NCBI RefSeq assembly: GCF_900103955.1
Contig: NZ_FNIL01000006.1
Coordinates: 1-64,000 of the forward strand
Direction of reading: 5' to 3'
From: Alkalicoccus daliensis
Lineage (GTDB): Bacteria; Bacillota; Bacilli; Bacillales; Salisediminibacteriaceae
Length of the DNA stretch: 64,000 nt
The position numbers were made by a program, and so were the translations under genes. The notes beneath the pieces are model-generated. The model ran no database searches. It was given only the letters and a program-made list of their open reading frames with translations, and was not told the origin of the DNA. This document shows, piece by piece, positions 51,323-59,422 of the stretch (position 1 is its first letter; each line of letters starts with the position of its first letter).

Positions 51323-51628
51323 TATCAATTTTATAAAATATTATGTTATGTAATAGAACAAGTTATTATAATGATTAAAACCCTGCTTTAATTACAGAAA
51401 CCGGAAGCTTGTGCCCTGCCTCCAGACGTTCGATTGTATATGGGAACTTAAGGGTTCTTCACTTTTCTTATTCCGCTAAAGCTTTTTAATCTGTATTCAG
51501 TGTGAGTGCGGGATCTCTTGTTCTCAATCTGCTTACTGAGCAAACCATCCGCCGGCTGCAAACTGGCAGGTAATCATGTTAACCTTAGAAATAAGAACAA
51601 TACATAGTTAATTAATAAGGAGGATATG

Positions 51629-51790
51629 ATGCAGGGCATAGAATGGGGATTAGGAATTTTACTGGCAATATTTGTTAGCTGCTTAATATTTAGTTCTATA
51701 AGATTTATATTGAAACCCTTAAATAAGAAGACTTCACATAAAATCAATAGGTTATTAAGCAAAAATATAATCTTCGATGATTGGAAATAA
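51629..51790 (+). CDS. Small single-pass membrane protein, 53 residues
   Basis: The frame from the ATG at 51629 to the TAA at 51790 encodes 53 residues: a short acidic start (MQGIEWG), one membrane helix (LGILLAIFVSCLIFSSIRFI) and a basic tail ending NIIFDDWK. AAGGAGG lies 5 bases upstream; another ATG directly before it is too close to that site. The charge pattern puts the tail in the cytoplasm. It is unrecognised and stands alone between araB and the zinc-ribbon cluster. Confidence 0.55.
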   Translation: MQGIEWGLGILLAIFVSCLIFSSIRFILKPLNKKTSHKINRLLSKNIIFDDWK

Positions 51791-52205
51791 CATTAAAACT
51801 CTCTTTCACCATTGGAAAAGACGAATCCCAAAGGAATTCGTCCACGAGTTGTTCCGCTAATAAGATGCATTTTAATACAGTTCTATATAGATAAAAGCAT
51901 CAATACAAACCTTCTCTTTCACCTGCCGCAGATGGGGAGATACCTCACTTAAAAGAGGGAAACGGATCTAAAAAGCTGCGATATCACCGTATCAAGGACA
52001 GTGATTGAATTTATGACTGAAATAATAGCTAACCCAATTGCAGTTACGATGATCCCATAAAATTGCTCTATTCCTTTTCCGTCTTAAAAATTCCGTGAAA
52101 CATCTATTCATTCATATCTGTCTGTTACTTTCCACTTAACTGCTGCTGGCAGCTTTTCCCTGAAGTACTTTTTTTCTGCAATTTACTCCAGGAAAACAGC
52201 TGATA
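51791..52205. other. Intergenic region before the LppM-like gene
   Basis: No supported gene in about 415 bp. On the minus strand, about 52,070-51,940 encodes a hydrophobic stretch (FYGIIVTAIGLAIISVINSI) open for some 45 codons but without a start codon, so it may be a remnant of a small membrane protein. An imperfect hairpin, GACGAATCCC with GGAATTCGTC at 51,820-51,843, could end the 53-residue gene. Confidence 0.4.
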
Positions 52206-52856
52206 TTAATCTACAGCGTTACCGTCTTCCTTTCTTTTGCTGCCAAACCTTCTCCAGACGAAAAACCCTCCAACCGCTACAAATACGGCTCCTCCAGCCA
52301 TGGCAAAAACGGATCCACTGCCGTTCGTTTGATACGTAATTGTTATTGGCCCCCGCGCCATAATATATGCCTCATTGCCTTCATAGTGAACGTTAGAAGA
52401 AGCAGCAACAATTTCTCCGGGAGCTTCAATCGTAACGTCAATTGTTTCGTCGTACATTTCAGCAGCTACGATATTAATATATCTATCATCCTCAAGATCA
52501 ATATCTTCATTTGGAATCATAAGATCATTTTCATCTGTTTCCATTTCTCTTGCCGGAATCATATACAAATCGCCTTCAAATATATCCATAGAAGAAAATG
52601 CTACATCCATGTAAATATAATCTTCATCAGATGTCACGCTGAAATCTGTGATAACTTCGTCTTCCTCAAAGGAAGATCTGTCTAATTCACTTTGGAATTC
52701 TTCCTGAATTTCCTCTTCTGTCACAAAATCATTCGTAATTATCCGGTACTGCATATCTCCAGAACCGTCCTCGTTCAAGCTGATCCTTGCGTCACCACAC
52801 GCAGATAAAACAATTAATAGTAAAATAACTCCTGTCAGTCTCCCAATTGCTTTCAT
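52206..52856 (-). CDS. LppM/DUF3153-like membrane lipoprotein
   Basis: This 216-residue exported protein has a lipobox (VLSACGD, Cys at 20), an acidic LppM-like (DUF3153) domain with the opening RISLNEDGSGDMQYRIITND, and a C-terminal membrane helix (FAMAGGAVFVAVGGFFVWRR) with a basic cytoplasmic tail. So it is held in the membrane at both ends. It precedes or follows nothing by close overlap but shares direction with the zinc-ribbon genes upstream (53011-56579), separated by a terminator. Function in Firmicutes is unknown; relatives often lie next to zinc-ribbon proteins. Confidence 0.75.
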   Translation of the reverse strand: MKAIGRLTGVILLLIVLSACGDARISLNEDGSGDMQYRIITNDFVTEEEIQEEFQSELDRSSFEEDEVITDFSVTSDEDYIYMDVAFSSMDIFEGDLYMIPAREMETDENDLMIPNEDIDLEDDRYINIVAAEMYDETIDVTIEAPGEIVAASSNVHYEGNEAYIMARGPITITYQTNGSGSVFAMAGGAVFVAVGGFFVWRRFGSKRKEDGNAVD

Positions 52857-52960
52857 AAATAAACACCCCTATTTTTAATTACAGAACCAGTATTGTATTA
52901 GTTTGGACCGGCCACCCCCCCCGGCTTCCTTACTGCCAAAAAAGTACACTCTCTTTCATG

Positions 52961-52997
52961 AAAATACCGTCCAAATTAAAATTTGAACGGTATTTCC
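52961..52997 (-). terminator. Terminator of the zinc-ribbon operon
   Basis: AAATACCGTTCAAAT and its partner ATTTGGACGGTATTT form a long stem with one G-U pair on the minus strand, flanked by A/T runs. Confidence 0.8.
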
Positions 52998-53010
52998 TTC
53001 ACTTACTCTC

Positions 53011-54570
53011 CTAAAAAGCAGTTTGCTGCTTATTTCCTGTAAAGAATTTCAGTGTGATAAATAACGTTAGCGCCGCAATTACAAATGCGCCAATAAATGT
53101 CTGGATCATCGGCGTCGCAATAACGAATGATCCTCCCGCCTGCATTCCAAGTGCTCCCGTTCCTCCATCTAAAACGAATCTGCTGAACAATGTGGAAATG
53201 GCTGCACTCAGCGCATATGCGGAAGAGAAAATAAGAATCAGCTTATTGTCACTCATGGAGACAGCCGAGCGGAACTTATAAGCAAAAAAAGCAATAACAG
53301 CTACCGGCACTAAGAAACTTAATGATAATAGAAACGGAAATCCGGTAAAGAAAAATTCATCAAAAAGCGGCCCTCCGGAAGAAGCAAACAGCCATAATGA
53401 ACCGTTTACCGGCAGTTCACTTAATTCAGGCCCCACTATTCCATATAGAAAATCCGGGAGATTTAATTGGAAGTTTAATGCACCAAAGTGGGCAATGGAA
53501 GTAAAGTAAGCTCCGAACTGCATAGAGAGAAAATTAATCAGCGTTGCTGATTCAGGTTCTTCAAACAATAAAGACTTTGTAAAAGAAGTATTTCTCACAT
53601 AGATATAACCAATAACCGTTAATATAAGATAGTTTACTGCGAATGCACCAAGCCCCCAGTGCACTGCCTGAAATTCCGGAAGCTGCGGGGAAGAGACCTT
53701 TGAAGGCAGAAGCGCTCCAAGTGAGCCTGCATAAGTAAAGATAGTAAACAGCAGAAAGCTGAAGAACAGCACAGTGAAAAATGGATAAGAAACGGAGGCC
53801 GAAATTTCCGGAATATCCATTCCCATTCCTCCCATTCCACCAAATCCCGAACTTTCCCGGGAAAATAAAGCAAAAACACTTACAACAATTGCGTACATCA
53901 GTCCGCCTGCTACAGCAGTCTGCAGCATGGTCAGATGGTTAGACGTTCCTAAATACTTAGCAAACAAGTAACCGCCCAGAGCAAAAGCGATACCTAAAAG
54001 CAACGGCAGGAAAAATAATCCGAATTTCAATGAAAAATCCATTCCAAAACCAAATGCTTCAGGTGCCCCTGCTGATATACTCGGAAAAACCATATGTAAT
54101 GCCAGCAATACTTTCACTACAGAAACGTTCATCATTTCCATAAATATTGCAGCTTCCGTTCCTGCAGCTGCAGAGCGAATTAGATTTTCTAAAACTAATT
54201 TCACAATAAAACTCACTGCAAATGCCAGCACGAGTGAAATCCCTGCCAGCATCGCTCCCGGTTTCACTTTGTCTATCCATGCGTTCTTATTTGTAAAAGC
54301 AGCGATCGTATCTTCTTCATACGCGCTTCCCACGCTCCGGCCTTGAGCGGCTGGGCGGCTTTTAGCCAGCTTTATCGCAGGTGCAGCAGAAGAAGTTCCG
54401 CAGCTGCCGCAGTAATTCGCTCCTCCAGTCACAGCGTCACCACAGCTGCGGCAATGCTTTGCCAGTTCTGCCACTGCAGAAAAATTCGTATGTTTTCTTA
54501 AACTGAATCCATCTTCCGGACAATACTGAACTGCCCCGCCGTACTCATTTCCACATTCTACACAATACAT
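53011..54570 (-). CDS. Zinc-ribbon polytopic membrane protein
   Basis: This 519-residue protein starts with two cysteine knuckles: MYCVECGNEYGGAVQYCPED, in which the fourth Cys is replaced by Asp, and a full zinc ribbon HCRSCGDAVTGGANYCGSCG (about 40-58). After a low-complexity linker come about nine membrane helices (from residue 105 to the end) with no transporter signature that I know. The N-terminus should be cytoplasmic. It is the last gene of a three-gene unit with the two zinc-ribbon genes upstream. Function is unknown; gene context suggests an envelope-related complex. Confidence 0.75.
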   Translation of the reverse strand: MYCVECGNEYGGAVQYCPEDGFSLRKHTNFSAVAELAKHCRSCGDAVTGGANYCGSCGTSSAAPAIKLAKSRPAAQGRSVGSAYEEDTIAAFTNKNAWIDKVKPGAMLAGISLVLAFAVSFIVKLVLENLIRSAAAGTEAAIFMEMMNVSVVKVLLALHMVFPSISAGAPEAFGFGMDFSLKFGLFFLPLLLGIAFALGGYLFAKYLGTSNHLTMLQTAVAGGLMYAIVVSVFALFSRESSGFGGMGGMGMDIPEISASVSYPFFTVLFFSFLLFTIFTYAGSLGALLPSKVSSPQLPEFQAVHWGLGAFAVNYLILTVIGYIYVRNTSFTKSLLFEEPESATLINFLSMQFGAYFTSIAHFGALNFQLNLPDFLYGIVGPELSELPVNGSLWLFASSGGPLFDEFFFTGFPFLLSLSFLVPVAVIAFFAYKFRSAVSMSDNKLILIFSSAYALSAAISTLFSRFVLDGGTGALGMQAGGSFVIATPMIQTFIGAFVIAALTLFITLKFFTGNKQQTAF

Positions 54571-54590
54571 TCTTTTCTCCCCCTTTCTGT

Positions 54591-55064
54591 CTATGCACTA
54601 ATTACTTTTACAAAATGCTGTCCGCAGCAAATACAGTAATCGTTCTCTGTTTTATTTTCTGTACTGCAGGTTTCACAGGATTTGACTTCAGTTAATACAT
54701 CCTTTTCGATAATTTCCACTTTCGCTCCACAGCTTCCACAGAATTTATCAGAGCTGCTTACCGGAGCGCCGCAGGAACATTTTGTCTCCACATCCGCCTG
54801 CAGTTCCTCCATTTTCAATCCTAGTTCATAAAGCTCCTGATCGGCTTCTATAAGAATTTCAGTCATTTCCTGGTATTCCTCCACAACGTCAGGGCTTCTT
54901 CGAATATCCCGGTAGCACGCCTCCCCGAGTTTAATTAACTGTTCTGCTTTCGTCTGCGTAAGCACCTGCTGCTTTTTCTTCAGCTGCTGGACCTGCTTTG
55001 ATACCTCTAAATTATTTTGAAACTTTGAAAAACCTTCTCCTACTTTTGCTTGAATATCTGCCAT
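54591..55064 (-). CDS. Coiled-coil double zinc-ribbon protein
   Basis: This 157-residue soluble protein has a helical first half with coiled-coil character (residues 1-95, LEVSKQVQQLKKKQQVLTQT) and two C-terminal zinc ribbons, KCSCGAPVSSSDKFCGSCGA and CETCSTENKTENDYCICCG, with all eight cysteines. No catalytic motif is seen. It lies between the polytopic zinc-ribbon protein (20 bp) and the TcaA-like gene (27 bp), so it is cotranscribed and probably interacts with them. It may be an adaptor. Confidence 0.78.
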   Translation of the reverse strand: MADIQAKVGEGFSKFQNNLEVSKQVQQLKKKQQVLTQTKAEQLIKLGEACYRDIRRSPDVVEEYQEMTEILIEADQELYELGLKMEELQADVETKCSCGAPVSSSDKFCGSCGAKVEIIEKDVLTEVKSCETCSTENKTENDYCICCGQHFVKVISA

Positions 55065-55091
55065 GTTCTGTCATCCTCTCTTTTTTACTTT

Positions 55092-56579
55092 TTAATAAAT
55101 TCTTTCTTCTACAGACTCCGGTTTCCAATCTTCTATTTCTTCCTGCCCTGCGATCCACCAGGTGTCATCCTCATATATGACGTGATAAGTCCACTGCGCA
55201 CTGCTGTTGCTTTTACCAGCGGTACCCCGGCTCCTGCCCTCTTTGTGGTACCCCGAATAAAAATTCATTTCCACATCAATTTCCCCAGCGTAGGAATCCC
55301 CGGTTTCAATTAAATTGAAAGAACCTTCGTCCAGCACAACGGAAGTAAGCTCCCCGGTATAAAACCATCCTTCACTCCTCTGGTCCGCAAAATTCTTTTC
55401 GACACGATCAAAATATTCATCTTCGTAAGAAGTGTGCACCATAGTGAACTTTGATTCGTCCAGCTGGTTATAAGCCTCAATATATTGAGATGCATGATCA
55501 TTTACTGCGTCAAACATCAGATCCCGCAGAGCTTCTTCATCTGTATCAAACTCCGCCTGGTAATGAGTTTCTTCTGCAGTAATTACCTGAGGAGCAGATC
55601 TTTCCGTCCCCCATAAAGTTTCCCATTCTCCGTACACTTCCATCGAACCGTCAAATGCTACCGGTCCATATTCTAATTCTTCTCCCTCATAAGTACCCAC
55701 ATATTCGTTATTTACATACAGAGAGCTTCCCATTTCTTCTGCACTGAGCGTGATGAATTCCCCTTGATACTCACTATGGATCTCATAAAAATAACCATCC
55801 CACTCTGCAGCGTTCAGTTCATATTGTTCTTCGTATGCCCCCTCTGCACCGTCGTAAATAATATCAATCACAAAATTTTCATAGGGCAGATTTACCAGTT
55901 CAATGCGGGTAGAAGCACTATCCAATACGCCCATGTCCTGCCCGTTCAAATAAACTTCTGTTCCAGCATGCGTGCCGGTTATGTGAATTTCATACGGCTG
56001 GTATTCCAGTTCATGATCCTGAAAAAAATAAAATTTATCCGCTCCTGGCTTTACGTGCACCGGCCACTGTGATACATATTCTCCTCCTGCAAGCACCTCA
56101 AGAGATTCTCTTTCAAAATCAGCAAATAAATCAGCGTCATCATCAAAATAGTCAATCAGTGCTTCTGCATGACGATCAGCTAAGCTGTTGCTGCTGGCTT
56201 CCACAAAATATTCTTTGTCGGCAGCCTCCACCGCTTCATGAAATGACGCCAAATATGCAGGAGAAGAATAATAATCTGAAACATAATAGTATGTACCAGC
56301 TCCAGCAGATACGAATAGAAAAGGAATGATTAATGCAGCAGCTGTTTTTTTATTGATTCTTTTCTTTTTCCCGCTTTCTCCATTGGCCGGAAGAACATCT
56401 TCTCCTTGCTCTCCACCGCATCCCCCGCAGAATTTAGCATCGCTGTTAATAGTTTTGCTGCAGTGTCTGCAGACAGAAAGTTGCTCCCTATCTTCACTTT
56501 CCTTCGCAAACAACTCCCCGCAGGAGACACAGAAGGCACTGTTTCCTTTCCTCTGCGCACCGCACGTAGAACATTCCAT
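55092..56579 (-). CDS. TcaA-like zinc-ribbon membrane protein, copy 1
   Basis: TcaA-family proteins are single-pass membrane proteins linked to envelope stress and glycopeptide susceptibility in staphylococci. This 495-residue protein has two N-terminal zinc ribbons (CSTCGAQRKGNSAFCVSCG and CRHCSKTINSDAKFCGGCG), a basic stretch, one membrane helix (AAALIIPFLFVSAGAGTYYY, about 80-100) and a long acidic extracellular part with repeated beta domains (DVYLNGQDMG-like turns) and a C-terminal NTF2-like domain. It starts the three-gene unit and faces a paralogue at 57461 across 880 bp. Confidence 0.85.
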   Translation of the reverse strand: MECSTCGAQRKGNSAFCVSCGELFAKESEDREQLSVCRHCSKTINSDAKFCGGCGGEQGEDVLPANGESGKKKRINKKTAAALIIPFLFVSAGAGTYYYVSDYYSSPAYLASFHEAVEAADKEYFVEASSNSLADRHAEALIDYFDDDADLFADFERESLEVLAGGEYVSQWPVHVKPGADKFYFFQDHELEYQPYEIHITGTHAGTEVYLNGQDMGVLDSASTRIELVNLPYENFVIDIIYDGAEGAYEEQYELNAAEWDGYFYEIHSEYQGEFITLSAEEMGSSLYVNNEYVGTYEGEELEYGPVAFDGSMEVYGEWETLWGTERSAPQVITAEETHYQAEFDTDEEALRDLMFDAVNDHASQYIEAYNQLDESKFTMVHTSYEDEYFDRVEKNFADQRSEGWFYTGELTSVVLDEGSFNLIETGDSYAGEIDVEMNFYSGYHKEGRSRGTAGKSNSSAQWTYHVIYEDDTWWIAGQEEIEDWKPESVEERIY

Positions 56580-57460
56580 TACAAACCTCCTTAATACCCA
56601 TGAAAGAATGGTTCTTTTTGTTTATGTTACACTAAATTAAAGTAATTTTCTATGTAATTTACATTTTTTTATATCTAAAGTCTTAATAAAATTTATTTCT
56701 ATCTGAAGGAATTCTTTCCTATCGTGACAAAATCTCATTTGCAGCTATAAAAGAAATCGGGATTTCTGAAGATAAATCCTGTAAAATCACAAGTTGCAAC
56801 TCATATTTTTACATATTATACTATTTTATCTGTAATATAAAGAAATTTTTGGATTTTATTATTTCTTTATATCTATATGCAGCTGAAAATTACATACGTA
56901 TATTTACCTGAATAAAACCAAATGCATTTCCATATACTCATAAAAATTCAGGCTTAAAGGTACATTCTACATAGTTATTTTTCGTCGGAAGCAGATGCTG
57001 GCGGTAAAAACATGAAATGAAAAGCTGATTTTCTATATTGTTTTTTGTATGTCATGCATATTTTTCGCTTTATGACAGGGTTTTCATCACCTTAATTATA
57101 TAAATTTTTAAATTAACATGACATAAGTATCGGTATATTTTCTTTTTATTCCATTTTTTCATTGAAACTGAAACTATTATATTAGATAATAGAAACATAA
57201 TTCTATTTACCTAGTATATTGTTTTACTTTTCCTGCAGCTGTGAGCGTTTTTAGTTTATGCAATGGAAGCAACGATAACAACTTTCCCATCAGGCTGCGC
57301 GAAATGCGTAATCCCGGAGCAGGTTTTCAGCGGTCAGCAGGTGGAACTTTTTCCAGTTCTGCGTGAGCCTTTTGAAGGTATCCCGTTTGTAATACAACGA
57401 ATCACTGGTAAAACTTATGAAATTGTTTCACCTATCTTAATTCTAAGGAGCGTAACGAAT
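56580..57460. other. AT-rich divergent region between the TcaA-like genes
   Basis: About 880 bp with no convincing gene. The palindrome ATATAAAGAAAT (56835-56846) with ATTTCTTTATAT (56861-56872) is perfect. The frame of the next gene stays open back to 57263 with higher G+C than its surroundings, but there is no ribosome binding site and the zinc-ribbon start at 57461 is clearly better. Promoters for both TcaA-like genes must lie here; none is unambiguous. Confidence 0.45.
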
Positions 57461-59221
57461 ATGTCATTTTGTAATAATTGTGGAGAAAAAAGAACAGCAG
57501 GAGAAACACAATGTGCGAATTGTGGAAAGGAAGTGCAATCCTCTTCAGCGAAAGCCAGGTCGAAAGCGACCAAAAAACAGAAGGTAATATTATTTTCTTC
57601 TGCTGCTTCTGTATTAGTGCTGGGTGGACTTTACTTTACCGGCAGCACGCTGGCGGATGGCAGCCGCACTTTAAATCATGTACAGAAAGCGATTCTTGAA
57701 GAAGACAGTGAGACGTTGTATACATACATGAGTTCGAGCGATCCTGTAAAAGAGGTAACGGAGAAACATGCAGAGGATATTATCAGCTTTTATCACAGCT
57801 CTTCTTACACACAGAAGGATATGGATGAATATTTCTCCTACCGCGCTGATCTGCTCCGCACGGGGGACAATCCAATATTTGCTGAAGAAAATCAGGGTAC
57901 AGAAATCCCATGGGTTTCCTTTGAAAAATCAGGAAGTAAATACTTATTCTTTGATAATTATGATTTAGTGATTAATTCTTTTCCGCTTTATGTCACTTCC
58001 AATCAGAACGATATCAGTTTTCAGGTAGATGGAGAAACTGTGTCCCACGATGTAGATGGAATGGGATATTTCTACTTAGGCGATTTCCTTCCGGGTGTTT
58101 ATGAAGTAACCGCTTCTCTCGAAAGTGATTTCCTGGATCTTGATGTATCTTCCACACATCAGCACCTGCAGGAAGGAAATACGAGCGAACTCCTATTTGA
58201 TGTAGATGAGATCGAAGTGACTTCTTCTATGGAGAATACTGCCCTCTTTGTGGATGGAGAAGACAGTGGTATGACTGTAGGTACATCATCAGTTACGATC
58301 GGGCCAGTGCTGATGAATGGTGAGATGGAGCTGCACGCAGAAAAAGAGTCACCTTTCGGGACCCTCCAGTCTGATGTCATTTCACCTGAAAGCTGGGATG
58401 TTCATTTTGAATTTCTTTTAGAGGAAGAGATGAAAGAAACAATTGTGAACGACATGCAGAATATGTTTGAAAATCCTGATTTTTTATATGAGGGCTACTC
58501 CAACAGCCTGCGGGTGTTAGAAGAAATGGAATGGTTTACAGAAATGGCGGAGGTTTATGAATTCGAAGGGAAATTAGCTGTTTCCATTCCTGTCACTGAA
58601 CATTGGCAGCATAATGTTTCATGGAACGATGAAGAACTGGATATGAGACCTGCGGAAGAAAATAGAAGATACACGCTTGTCTACCAGGAAGATAACGAAG
58701 AGTGGGAAATAGACGCCTATACTTCCGACTATGGAGAACGCACCGGACTGCCTGAAACTCTCACATTCGATGCTGATTCCCAGGTGGAAAATGCGATAGA
58801 GCAGCAGAAAGAAAACACGCTTGAAGCATATCGTGAAAATGCAGATTCCAATCTTGACAGCTTATTCCGCAACTTTATTCATGGAAGCCTGAATTTATCG
58901 AATTCCGGCAACGAAGGCGTATTTGATTATATAGATGAAGATGCGGAAGAATACCGTGATTCCATTATTGAATATACGGAATATCTGGAAGACAAAGAAA
59001 TATCCAGAACACTTTCCAACTATGAAGTAGACAGCTATGACACTTCTGATGATGAATTCTATACTGTGAACACTGTGGAGGAGTACCGGATTTATTACGG
59101 AGAAAGCGATGAAACAAAGATGAAGGAATATGAATCTACCTATCGTGTCAGATTAACGGAAGATGGATTTAAAGTAACGGAACTGGAAGAAACGAATGAA
59201 ATTAACAGTGAGGATCTTTAA
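57461..59221 (+). CDS. TcaA-like zinc-ribbon membrane protein, copy 2
   Basis: This 586-residue protein has one N-terminal zinc ribbon (CNNCGEKRTAGETQCANCG), a Lys/Ser-rich linker, a membrane helix (VILFSSAASVLVLGGLYFTG, about 43-62) and a long acidic extracellular region with TcaA-like repeats (ISFQVDGETVSHDVDG, TALFVDGEDSGMTVG), ending in two NTF2-like domains. The start is the ATG at 57461, 10 bases after AAGGAG; the frame extends 66 codons upstream without a binding site. It is divergent from copy 1 and clearly a diverged paralogue. It ends at a terminator. Confidence 0.85.
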   Translation: MSFCNNCGEKRTAGETQCANCGKEVQSSSAKARSKATKKQKVILFSSAASVLVLGGLYFTGSTLADGSRTLNHVQKAILEEDSETLYTYMSSSDPVKEVTEKHAEDIISFYHSSSYTQKDMDEYFSYRADLLRTGDNPIFAEENQGTEIPWVSFEKSGSKYLFFDNYDLVINSFPLYVTSNQNDISFQVDGETVSHDVDGMGYFYLGDFLPGVYEVTASLESDFLDLDVSSTHQHLQEGNTSELLFDVDEIEVTSSMENTALFVDGEDSGMTVGTSSVTIGPVLMNGEMELHAEKESPFGTLQSDVISPESWDVHFEFLLEEEMKETIVNDMQNMFENPDFLYEGYSNSLRVLEEMEWFTEMAEVYEFEGKLAVSIPVTEHWQHNVSWNDEELDMRPAEENRRYTLVYQEDNEEWEIDAYTSDYGERTGLPETLTFDADSQVENAIEQQKENTLEAYRENADSNLDSLFRNFIHGSLNLSNSGNEGVFDYIDEDAEEYRDSIIEYTEYLEDKEISRTLSNYEVDSYDTSDDEFYTVNTVEEYRIYYGESDETKMKEYESTYRVRLTEDGFKVTELEETNEINSEDL

Positions 59222-59259
59222 TAATTCTTAACTGAAGAAAACTTTAATGCTGCTTTTTA

Positions 59260-59300
59260 AAGGTTGCTGCCAGTATTTTCTTCTGTAGCAGCCTTCTTCT
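59260..59300 (+). terminator. Terminator of TcaA-like copy 2
   Basis: AAGGTTGCTGC and GTAGCAGCCTT pair with two G-U pairs around a 14-base loop, followed by a T-rich stretch. Confidence 0.75.
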
Positions 59301-59335
59301 ATTAATAAAATTCACTGGAACTTAACGTGAATGGT

Positions 59336-59391
59336 AACTCACATGAAATACGATTTATAGCTTGTGAGTTCAGTTAGAAATCATTTACAAT
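59336..59391 (+). promoter_or_regulatory. Helicase promoter with an overlapping palindrome
   Basis: TTGTGA (59362-59367) and TACAAT (59386-59391) are 18 bp apart. AACTCACA (59336-59343) and TGTGAGTT (59363-59370) are perfect inverted copies, one overlapping the -35, so a repressor could control the gene. Confidence 0.55.
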
Positions 59392-59422
59392 TAAGTGAGA
59401 AAACTGCAAAGGGGATGTCTTT

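Noticed and set aside
51940-52070. Hydrophobic minus-strand frame before the LppM-like gene
   Set aside because: It has no usable start codon and no neighbour that explains it; at most a remnant.
57263-57460. N-terminal extension of TcaA-like copy 2 by 66 residues
   Set aside because: The extension lacks a ribosome binding site, and the zinc ribbon normally begins at the first residue, as it does from 57461.
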